A DNA stretch of 12,650 nt, from positions 1 through 12,650 of the forward strand of contig PWUO01000174.1 in the NCBI GenBank assembly GCA_003562555.1. Reading direction: 5' to 3'. Source of the DNA: Dehalococcoidia bacterium. GTDB lineage: Bacteria > Chloroflexota > Dehalococcoidia > GIF9 > AB-539-J10. Below, piece after piece: positions 7,559 to 12,650 of this stretch; position 1 is the first letter of the stretch; every line of letters starts with the position of its first letter. Made by a program: the position numbers and the translations under genes. The notes under the pieces are model-generated. The model did no database searches, was not told the DNA's origin, and saw only the letters and a list, made by a program, of their open reading frames with translations.

Positions 7559-8419
7559 TCAGTCGATGCTTCCTGCGAGGTCTTCCAGTCTCTGGGCTTC
7601 ACCTTCAATCATCTTGTAGCAATGGGTATCCTCGGGGAATCGGCCCTCGCGAACGTCATTCACGTACTCGGTGATCGCTTTCACCGAGGTGTCAGCCAGT
7701 TCGGCATAGCGGCGGACGAACTTTGGCTTGAACGCCTCCCATATGCCCAGCACATCACTCACGATGAGCAACTGGCCGTCGCAGTGCGGTCCCGCACCGA
7801 TGCTGTAGACCGGGATGTCGAGATCCTTCGTTATAAACGCGCCCACTTCAGGCGTCACGGCTTCGAGCAGGATCATGGCTGCGCCCGCATCCTGTACCGC
7901 TCGCGCATCTTTGATGACCTCGAGCGCGCTCTCGGCAGTTCGTCCCTGTGCCTTGTAGCCGCCGAACTGCCCCGTGCTCTGTGGGGTCAGTCCGATGTGG
8001 CCGCACAGGACCATACCGGCATCGACGATAGCGCGGATCATGGGAGCCACGCGTCGTCCTCCCTCGAGCTTGATGCAGTCTACCTCTGCCTCCTTGAAGA
8101 ACCGTACTGCGTTCCTCACCGCGTCATCCGGCGTCGTCTGGTACGACCCGAACGGCATGTCACCCACGATGAACGTGTTTGGCGCGCCTCTGCGGACTGC
8201 CTGGCAATGCACGATGCACATGTCCATTGTGACCGGGATTGTGCCCGAAGCGTACCCGTACACCGTGTTGCCCATCGAGTCCCCAACGAGGATCATGTCG
8301 ATGTCCGCTGCTTCCTCGAAACACGCGGTTGGGGAGTCGTACGCGGTAAGCCAGGTGACCTTCTGCCCGTCCTGCTTCATCTGGCGAAAGTCCAGAAGTC
8401 CCTTCTTCTTCTTGTCCAT
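7559..8419 (-). CDS. panB: 3-methyl-2-oxobutanoate hydroxymethyltransferase (ketopantoate hydroxymethyltransferase) family
   Basis: This 286-residue protein matches the PanB TIM-barrel family along its full length. Visible motifs are WLTAYDSP (24-30), MILVGDSMG (Asp47), FIVGDMPFGSY (Asp87), CIKLEGG (Lys117, Glu119), CGHIGLTPQ (139-147), MILLEAV (Glu186, the catalytic base position) and SIGAGPHCDGQ (207-216). Asp47, Asp87 and Glu119 are the expected magnesium ligands. PanB transfers a hydroxymethyl group from methylene-tetrahydrofolate to 2-oxoisovalerate, the first step of pantothenate synthesis. No panC, panD or panE lies nearby. Instead it heads a series with a LeuA/NifV-type enzyme 22 bases downstream, so it may be a paralogue acting on another 2-oxo acid. 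I chose the ATG at 8419 because GGGAGGAG lies just upstream; the longer in-frame start at 8458 lies on a predicted -10 element. The family is firm; the pantothenate role is less sure. Confidence 0.88.
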   Translation of the reverse strand: MDKKKKGLLDFRQMKQDGQKVTWLTAYDSPTACFEEAADIDMILVGDSMGNTVYGYASGTIPVTMDMCIVHCQAVRRGAPNTFIVGDMPFGSYQTTPDDAVRNAVRFFKEAEVDCIKLEGGRRVAPMIRAIVDAGMVLCGHIGLTPQSTGQFGGYKAQGRTAESALEVIKDARAVQDAGAAMILLEAVTPEVGAFITKDLDIPVYSIGAGPHCDGQLLIVSDVLGIWEAFKPKFVRRYAELADTSVKAITEYVNDVREGRFPEDTHCYKMIEGEAQRLEDLAGSID

Positions 8420-8423
8420 GTTG

Positions 8424-8431
8424 CTCCTCCC
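8424..8431 (-). promoter_or_regulatory. Ribosome binding site deciding the panB-like start
   Basis: GGGAGGAG on the minus strand ends 4 bases before the ATG at 8419. It is one of the strongest Shine-Dalgarno matches in the window and supports the 286-residue form over the 299-residue form. Confidence 0.7.
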
Positions 8432-8456
8432 TGTATGTGCTGGGGTTGTCGGTGAC

Positions 8457-8485
8457 ATGCTATCTGAATCCGGTCACAGCGGCAA
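8457..8485 (-). promoter_or_regulatory. Candidate sigma70-type promoter of the five-gene cluster
   Basis: On the minus strand TTGCCG (8480-8485) and TAGCAT (8457-8462) are separated by exactly 17 bases. Each hexamer matches the sigma70 consensus at four of six positions. Transcription would begin near 8450, giving a leader of about 30 bases before the panB-like ATG. The position is right for driving all five genes, since spacings downstream are short. It is a pattern match only. Confidence 0.45.
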
Positions 8486-8565
8486 GCAGGCACACTGACG
8501 CCCGGGGGAGACAATGAGGGTGAAATCCGTCGCGCAGCGGTCCGACATTTGCTGCTAAGCGACTA

Positions 8566-8588
8566 GCGTATACTGTCTGAGTATACGC
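8566..8588 (+). promoter_or_regulatory. Perfect inverted repeat overlapping the probable phoB promoter
   Basis: GCGTATACT and AGTATACGC form a perfect 9-bp inverted repeat around a 5-base spacer (GTCTG), ending 16 bases before the phoB ATG. The left arm contains TATACT (8569-8574), five of six bases to a -10 element, but no recognisable -35 lies at the right distance, which would suit a promoter that needs an activator. No E. coli-type Pho box repeats were found. Because the predicted start of transcription is near the right arm, a DNA operator is more likely than an RNA hairpin. GGAG at 8589-8592, directly after the repeat, may serve the phoB ribosome site. Confidence 0.45.
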
Positions 8589-8604
8589 GGAGAAGTACGG
8601 GAAG

Positions 8605-9309
8605 ATGGCCAGGACGATCGCGCTCGTTGAAGATGACCCGAACCTGCTGGATGTGCTGCGGTTCAACCTCGTGCGCGAAGGATACGAGGTCGTGGTTGCG
8701 CACGATGGAGAGGAGGCGCTGGCGGTCGCCCGTTCCAGCAGGCCAGACCTCATGATATTGGACATAATGCTACCTAAGTTGAGCGGACTTGAGGTTTGCA
8801 GGATCCTTCGTAACGAAATGAGTATGCCCATACTCATGCTTACGGCGAGAATCGACGAAATCGACAAGGTTGTCGGCCTCGAGATGGGTGCTGATGACTA
8901 CGTTACCAAGCCGTTTGGTCTTCGTGAACTGCTGGCTCGTGTGAAGGCGATGCTCAGGCGTTCCGATTACGTGCAGGTGGATTCTACTGCAGCCGTCGAT
9001 GGCGGCAGCGCAGGGATCGTGGTAGGCGACCTGATCATCGAACCTGAGCGTCATGTGGTGACTCGTGGGGGAGAGGAGCTGAACCTCAGCCCGAAGGAGT
9101 ACGACCTTCTCGTGTATCTGGCACAGAATCGGAGGCGCACGTTTAGCCGGGATCACCTCCTCGACAAGGTGTGGGGTTATGACTATGGTGGGGATACTCG
9201 TACGGTGGATGTCCATGTACGATGGCTCAGGCAGAAGATCGAGGTTGACGCGAGCCGTCCCTCCCTCATTCGCACAGTTCGGGGCGTGGGCTACAAGCTG
9301 GAGTCCTGA
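8605..9309 (+). CDS. phoB: PhoB-like OmpR-family response regulator
   Basis: This 234-residue two-domain regulator has the standard OmpR/PhoB length. The receiver domain (about 1-120) shows the acidic pocket EDD (9-11), phospho-acceptor Asp53 in MILDIMLP, Thr80 in MLTAR and Lys102 in VTKPF. A linker of about 15 residues leads to a winged-helix DNA-binding domain (about 135-233) with LSPKEYDLLVYL, DHLLDKVWGYDY, TRTVDVHVRWLRQKI and the terminal RTVRGVGYKL. When phosphorylated by its kinase it should bind promoters of phosphate-starvation genes. The phosphate role is inferred from the adjoining phoR-type kinase and the facing pst-phoU genes. The ATG at 8605 is preceded by GGAGAAG and GGGAAG, an ordinary site. 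A 9-bp inverted repeat just upstream is a candidate self-regulation site. Confidence 0.93.
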   Translation: MARTIALVEDDPNLLDVLRFNLVREGYEVVVAHDGEEALAVARSSRPDLMILDIMLPKLSGLEVCRILRNEMSMPILMLTARIDEIDKVVGLEMGADDYVTKPFGLRELLARVKAMLRRSDYVQVDSTAAVDGGSAGIVVGDLIIEPERHVVTRGGEELNLSPKEYDLLVYLAQNRRRTFSRDHLLDKVWGYDYGGDTRTVDVHVRWLRQKIEVDASRPSLIRTVRGVGYKLES

Positions 9310-9386
9310 AGATGGGATGTTCAGACCTCATACCTCCGATGAGAGCCTGGCTGCAAGGGGATTGTGGCGTGCCTGATGCCTGAAGT

Positions 9387-9392
9387 GAGGTG
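9387..9392 (+). promoter_or_regulatory. Ribosome binding site choosing between two GTG starts of phoR
   Basis: GAGGTG lies 6 bases before the GTG at 9399, ideal spacing. The other in-frame GTG at 9390 lies within this site and has only a poor purine stretch before it. This favours the shorter kinase by three residues. Confidence 0.5.
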
Positions 9393-9398
9393 TTCACG

Positions 9399-10682
9399 GT
9401 GACCGTATCGGGTGACTGGCTGCTGTTTCTCGCACTGGTCGTGCTTGTGGTCATAACCGGTGCGGTTTCGGTCTACGCACTGTTCCGGCTTCGTCGCTGC
9501 AGACGAAGTGCCCGATATCTGATGTCCGCATTGGAGCACGGCGATGATGACGCGTATCTTAGTGCCGATCGGACGCGCCTCTCTGAAGAGCACCGTCGCA
9601 TCCTGGACACGTTCCAGCACCGTTTGGTGGGGTTGCGCGATCGTGTTGCAGGTGCCGAGAGAGATAGCGACGCTGCCCTGTCGATCCTGTCGCGGGTGGG
9701 CGACGGAGTTCTGGTCACCGATGCCAGGGGCAACATCGTGCTGGCGAACAGGTCGCAGCTTGAGCGGCTGCGTCTGTCAGAGCAGCGCGTGATCGGGCAC
9801 AGCCTGATTGAGGTGACGCAGGATCACGAGGTCCACCAGTTGGTGCAGGAGTGCATTGCCTCGGGTGTAGAGCAAAGGGCGCTTATCGAGACCGAGCCCG
9901 GCCGTCGCTTCGTGAGCGTGAGTGCGATGCCGTCAGGGGCGGATGGCGGCTGCGTGGTTGTGTTTCAGGACAGGACCGAGCTGAGGCGCCTTGAGAAGGT
10001 TCGCCGGGATTTCGTGGCGAACATCTCGCACGAACTGCGCACGCCCCTCACCACGCTGAAGCTCCTGTGCGAGACGTTATCCGATGGAGGACTTGACGAT
10101 ACCGCGGTTCTTGCCGAGTACCTTTCCCGTATAGGGGTGGAGGTGGACCGCCTTGCGCAGATGGTCGAGGAACTTGGCGAGTTGTCCCGGATCGAGAGCG
10201 GACAGGCCAGGCTCGAACGCACGCCCGTGCGTGTGTCCGATCTCGTAGCTCGAGCCATTGAGCGTCTGAGTGCGCAGGCGGTTCGCTCGGAATTGAGGCT
10301 CGAACTGGATGTCGCTGAGGACCTTCCCGAACCACTTGGAGATGAACGACGTCTGGAACAGGTACTGGTGAACCTCCTGCACAACGCCATCAAGTTCACG
10401 GCCGCAGGCGGTGCGGTGTCTGTCCGCGCCGAACAGTCCGGCGATGAGATACTGCTGACCGTCGAGGACAACGGCATCGGGATTCCCGAAGAGGACTTGG
10501 ATCGTATCTTCGAACGCTTCTACAAGACTGACAAGTCACGTAGCAGCAGCGGGACCGGACTGGGACTGGCGATTGCGCGTCACGTAGTCGATCTTCACGG
10601 CGGCAGAATCTGGGTCCAGAGTATTGAGGGTCGGGGGTCACGATTCACGTTCACCCTTCCGCTGACGTCAACACAGCAGTAG
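9399..10682 (+). CDS. phoR: PhoR-like membrane sensor histidine kinase
   Basis: This protein of 427 residues (430 if GTG 9390 is used) is a complete histidine kinase. One N-terminal membrane helix (about residues 7-30, rich in Leu/Val/Ala) anchors it; no second helix and thus no periplasmic sensor loop is seen. A PAS domain follows (about 95-190, starting LSRVGDGVLVTDARGNIVLA). The dimerisation/phospho-acceptor helix has FVANISHELRTPL with the phosphorylated histidine at residue 211. The ATPase domain shows the N box LLHNAIKFT, G1 DNGIGIP, the F box IFERFYKTD and G2 GTGLGLAIARHVV. This is the PhoR pattern: autophosphorylation, then transfer to Asp53 of the upstream regulator. Without an outer sensor it would read phosphate through PhoU and the Pst transporter encoded opposite. 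It follows phoB after 89 bases and is probably co-transcribed. A general kinase role is certain; the phosphate role comes from context. Confidence 0.9.
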   Translation: MTVSGDWLLFLALVVLVVITGAVSVYALFRLRRCRRSARYLMSALEHGDDDAYLSADRTRLSEEHRRILDTFQHRLVGLRDRVAGAERDSDAALSILSRVGDGVLVTDARGNIVLANRSQLERLRLSEQRVIGHSLIEVTQDHEVHQLVQECIASGVEQRALIETEPGRRFVSVSAMPSGADGGCVVVFQDRTELRRLEKVRRDFVANISHELRTPLTTLKLLCETLSDGGLDDTAVLAEYLSRIGVEVDRLAQMVEELGELSRIESGQARLERTPVRVSDLVARAIERLSAQAVRSELRLELDVAEDLPEPLGDERRLEQVLVNLLHNAIKFTAAGGAVSVRAEQSGDEILLTVEDNGIGIPEEDLDRIFERFYKTDKSRSSSGTGLGLAIARHVVDLHGGRIWVQSIEGRGSRFTFTLPLTSTQQ

Positions 10683-10695
10683 TCGCCACCCTGCC

Positions 10696-11370
10696 TCACG
10701 ACTGCTTGCGTGACGGTTTGGTCTCTTCCATTCTCCCCGTTATGGCAAACACGACGCGCTCACAGATATTCGTCACCCGGTCGGCACTGCGCTCCAGGTT
10801 GTGCGCAACCCAGATGAGCCGCGTGGCCCTGGTGATGGTACGCGGGTCCTCGATCATGAAGGTCAGCAGCTCTCTGAATATCTGGTCGTACAGGCTGTCG
10901 ATCTCGTCGTCCTGTGCGGCGATTCGCCGAGCCGCGTCAGCGTCGCGATTGGTGAACGCCTCGAGGCTTTCGCGCAGCATGCGGGTGGACTTCTCCGCCA
11001 TGCGCGGGATGTCGATGAGCGGTTTGAGCGGAGGTTCATCACCGATCATAATCACGACGCGAGCGATGCCCTCGGCGTAATCACCAATGCGCTCCAACTC
11101 GGTGACGATGCTCAGTACGGACACAATAGTGCGCAGATCGCCTGCCATTGGCTGCTGCGTTGCGATGAGTTGAATGCACTTCTCCTCAATCGTGAATCGT
11201 TTTCGGTTCACGTGAATGTCGTCATCGATAATCCGCCTTGCAGTGGCGATATCCCGTGCCTTGAGCGCATCGACCGAGTGTGAGATGGCCTTCTCGACCA
11301 TGCTTCCCAGCACGAGCACTTCGTCCTGGATATCCCTGAGGCTTCTGTGATAGCCGGCTCTTATCTCCAT
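10696..11370 (-). CDS. phoU: Phosphate signalling protein PhoU
   Basis: This 224-residue all-helical protein is made of two repeated three-helix units. Each carries the PhoU metal-binding signature: ELERIGDYAEGIAR (Glu93, Asp97) and NLERSADRVTNICE (Glu193, Asp197). PhoU couples the Pst transporter to the PhoR kinase and represses the Pho response when phosphate is plentiful; it is cytoplasmic and membrane-associated through its partners. I chose the ATG at 11370 because the family's conserved N-terminus begins there and AAAGGAG lies at 11382-11388; the 11-base spacing is a little long. A longer in-frame reading up to 11586 overlaps pstB and is not credible. It lies 23 bases after pstB as the last gene of pstA-pstB-phoU. 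Its stop is 13 bases from the phoR stop on the other strand. Confidence 0.93.
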   Translation of the reverse strand: MEIRAGYHRSLRDIQDEVLVLGSMVEKAISHSVDALKARDIATARRIIDDDIHVNRKRFTIEEKCIQLIATQQPMAGDLRTIVSVLSIVTELERIGDYAEGIARVVIMIGDEPPLKPLIDIPRMAEKSTRMLRESLEAFTNRDADAARRIAAQDDEIDSLYDQIFRELLTFMIEDPRTITRATRLIWVAHNLERSADRVTNICERVVFAITGRMEETKPSRKQS

Positions 11371-11393
11371 GGTGACTGTGGCTCCTTTGAACT

Positions 11394-12209
11394 CTAGCCG
11401 AATCTTCCCGTGATGTAGTCTTCGGTAGTCTTCTCTCTTGGATTGGTGAACAGGCTGGATGTGGGCCCGCTTTCGACAAGCACGCCTGCCCTGTCTTCTT
11501 CCATCATGAAGAAGGCAGTCACATCGGACACTCGGGCTGCCTGCTGCATGTTGTGGGTGACGATGATGATCGTGTACTCGCTGCACAGCTGGCGCATGAG
11601 ATCCTCAATCTTCAGTGTTGCCACTGGATCAAGCGCGCTGCACGGCTCGTCCATGAGGATGACCTCGGGCTCGACGGCGAGCACGCGTGCAATGCAGAGA
11701 CGCTGCTGCTGTCCACCGGAAAGCGCCAGTCCGGGATGTGCGAGCTTATCCTTCACCTCGTCCCACAGTGCAGCCTGACGAAGGCTACGCTCGACGATCG
11801 ATGCTAACTCCGCGTGGTCGCGGACGCCGTGTCGGCGCGGGCCGAAGGCCACATTCTCGAATACGGACATCGGGAATGGATTCGGTCGCTGGAAGACCAT
11901 TCCGACTCGCTTCCGCACATCGACGACGTCGACATCGCGCTGATAGATATCGACGTTATCCAACTCTACTCGTCCTGCGATACGGGCATCCGGAATCAGG
12001 TCGTTCATACGATTGAACAGTCTCAGGTACGAGGATTTTCCGCAACCGGAAGGCCCGATTATCGCGGTGACCGCCCGTTCCGGTATGTCCAGGCTGATGT
12101 TTCGAAGCGCCTGAAACTTGTCGTAGAAGAGGCTGACGTCTGTGGAGCGCAGCTTCGTGTCGTTAAGGTGTGGCTGCCGTTCATCCCGGGCGAATGTATC
12201 CGCATTCAT
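11394..12209 (-). CDS. pstB: Phosphate ABC transporter ATP-binding protein PstB
   Basis: This 271-residue ATPase has the usual length for PstB and powers high-affinity phosphate uptake from the inner face of the membrane. All ABC motifs are in order: Walker A GPSGCGKS (52-59, Lys58), Q-loop Gln107 in VFQRPNPFP, signature LSGGQQQR (163-170), Walker B VILMDEP (183-189, Glu188), D-loop SALDP and switch His219 in VTHNM. The FQRPNPFPMSVFENVAFG stretch is characteristic of PstB rather than other ABC ATPases. The start is the ATG at 12209, preceded by AAGGAG at 12219-12224; it shares one base with the pstA stop (TGATG), so translation is likely coupled. In-frame ATG/GTG codons further upstream lie inside pstA and are rejected. 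phoU follows after 23 bases. Confidence 0.95.
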   Translation of the reverse strand: MNADTFARDERQPHLNDTKLRSTDVSLFYDKFQALRNISLDIPERAVTAIIGPSGCGKSSYLRLFNRMNDLIPDARIAGRVELDNVDIYQRDVDVVDVRKRVGMVFQRPNPFPMSVFENVAFGPRRHGVRDHAELASIVERSLRQAALWDEVKDKLAHPGLALSGGQQQRLCIARVLAVEPEVILMDEPCSALDPVATLKIEDLMRQLCSEYTIIIVTHNMQQAARVSDVTAFFMMEEDRAGVLVESGPTSSLFTNPREKTTEDYITGRFG

Positions 12210-12650
12210 CAACTGAATCTCCTTCGACGCACACGCAGGCGGATGATTATGGCGATCAGGTTGAACGAGAGCACGACCGCGAGCAGCACCAGTGCCGTTC
12301 CCCACATAACGCTCTTGGGCATTCCTGGAACGTGCGCTGCAGCGGTGTACAGGTGATAGGGAAGTGCCATGAACCTGTCCAGCGGAGAGGTGGGCAGGCC
12401 GGGAACGAGAAACGCTGCTCCCACCACCAGGATGGGCGCGGTTTCGCCGGCAGCGCGGCTCATGGCAAGCACGGCGCCGGTGACGATGCCTGACAGTGAC
12501 TGGGGCAGCACGACGTGCCGAATCGTCTGCCACTTGGTGGCGCCAACTGCAAGACTACCCTCGCGGAACTCACGTGGCACGGCCAGAATCGCTTCCCTGG
12601 AGGTGGTGATGGTCATCGCAAGAGCCTGGCATGCCAGGGTCAGACTGGCG
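12209..12650 (-). CDS. pstA: Phosphate ABC transporter permease PstA, C-terminal part (runs off right edge)
   Basis: This is the last 146 codons of a phosphate permease; the 5' end lies beyond the window and the frame stays open to the edge. The cytoplasmic coupling loop that docks on the ATPase is plain: SREAILAVPREFREGSLAVG followed by ATKWQTIRHVVLP, then GIVTGAVLAMSRAAGETAPI, the conserved PstA stretch ending in GETAP. Two further hydrophobic segments follow (about the APILVVGAAFLV region and TALVLLAVVLSFNLIAIII), and the protein ends in an arginine-rich cytoplasmic tail. The internal ATG at 12616 is not a real start because conserved sequence continues upstream of it. The stop TGA overlaps the pstB ATG by one base. 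With PstC and PstS, presumably encoded further right, it forms the phosphate channel. Confidence 0.92.
   Translation of the reverse strand, partial: ASLTLACQALAMTITTSREAILAVPREFREGSLAVGATKWQTIRHVVLPQSLSGIVTGAVLAMSRAAGETAPILVVGAAFLVPGLPTSPLDRFMALPYHLYTAAAHVPGMPKSVMWGTALVLLAVVLSFNLIAIIIRLRVRRRRFS

Noticed and set aside
7448..8455. Long plus-strand reading frame of 335 codons opposite the PanB-like and DRE-TIM genes.
   Set aside because: It is antisense to two genes with full conserved motifs, has no recognisable domain, and its composition (rich in His, Arg, Cys) is that of a complementary-strand shadow.
9310..9398. 89-base gap between phoB and phoR as a terminator or separate promoter.
   Set aside because: Only a 5-bp CTCAT/ATGAG stem is visible, with no T run and no convincing promoter hexamers.
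10640..10656. GATTCACGTTCACC, resembling an actinobacterial PHO box.
   Set aside because: It lies at the 3' end of phoR, encodes conserved RFTFTL residues and has no promoter downstream on the same strand.
11371..11586. 72-residue N-terminal extension of phoU.
   Set aside because: It overlaps the 3' end of pstB in another frame; PhoU homology begins at the ATG at 11370 with its own ribosome site.
12210..12533. 108-residue N-terminal extension of pstB.
   Set aside because: It lies over pstA coding sequence with clear permease motifs; the TGATG junction and the AAGGAG site place the start at 12209.

Overview
The window is bacterial chromosomal DNA of moderately high GC content, densely packed with protein genes. 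No gap between genes exceeds about 210 bases. No rRNA, tRNA, insertion sequence, prophage gene or CRISPR array was seen. The organism cannot be fixed from sequence alone. The mix (a RecB-like nuclease/helicase pair without Fe-S cysteines, a Pho/Pst block, and a small cluster of 2-oxo-acid carbon-carbon bond enzymes) would fit an environmental lineage such as Chloroflexota (SAR202-like); this is a low-confidence inference.

Layout. (1) Bases 1-3907, minus strand: a two-gene recombination/repair unit. A 947-residue AddB-like protein with a RecB-type PD-(D/E)XK nuclease domain overlaps by 4 bases (ATGA) the start of an AddA/RecB-like UvrD helicase that runs off the left edge. (2) Bases 4114-8419, minus strand: five genes in series, transcribed in the order PanB-like hydroxymethyltransferase, LeuA/NifV-type DRE-TIM metallolyase, uncharacterised protein with two CxxC pairs, extended SDR with a threonine-dehydrogenase-like C-terminus, and small cupin. 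A sigma70-like promoter lies just upstream of the first gene and a hairpin terminator candidate follows the last. (3) Bases 8420-8604: a divergent control region with a perfect 9-bp inverted repeat just before phoB. (4) Bases 8605-10682, plus strand: phoB-phoR, a response regulator and a histidine kinase. (5) Bases 10696-12650, minus strand: phoU, pstB and the 3' part of pstA, transcribed pstA-pstB-phoU, converging on phoR with only 13 bases between the stop codons.

Working together. Pst imports phosphate. PhoU links transporter state to the PhoR kinase, and PhoB controls transcription of the regulon. The AddAB-like pair would process double-strand DNA ends. The five-gene cluster is the least explained part. 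Two of its enzymes make or break C-C bonds next to 2-oxo acids, one is a probable NAD-dependent oxidoreductase, one is a probable metal-binding cupin, and one is an unrecognised cysteine-rich protein. It looks like a metabolic pathway whose substrate cannot be read from the sequence, and it is the best candidate here for something undescribed.
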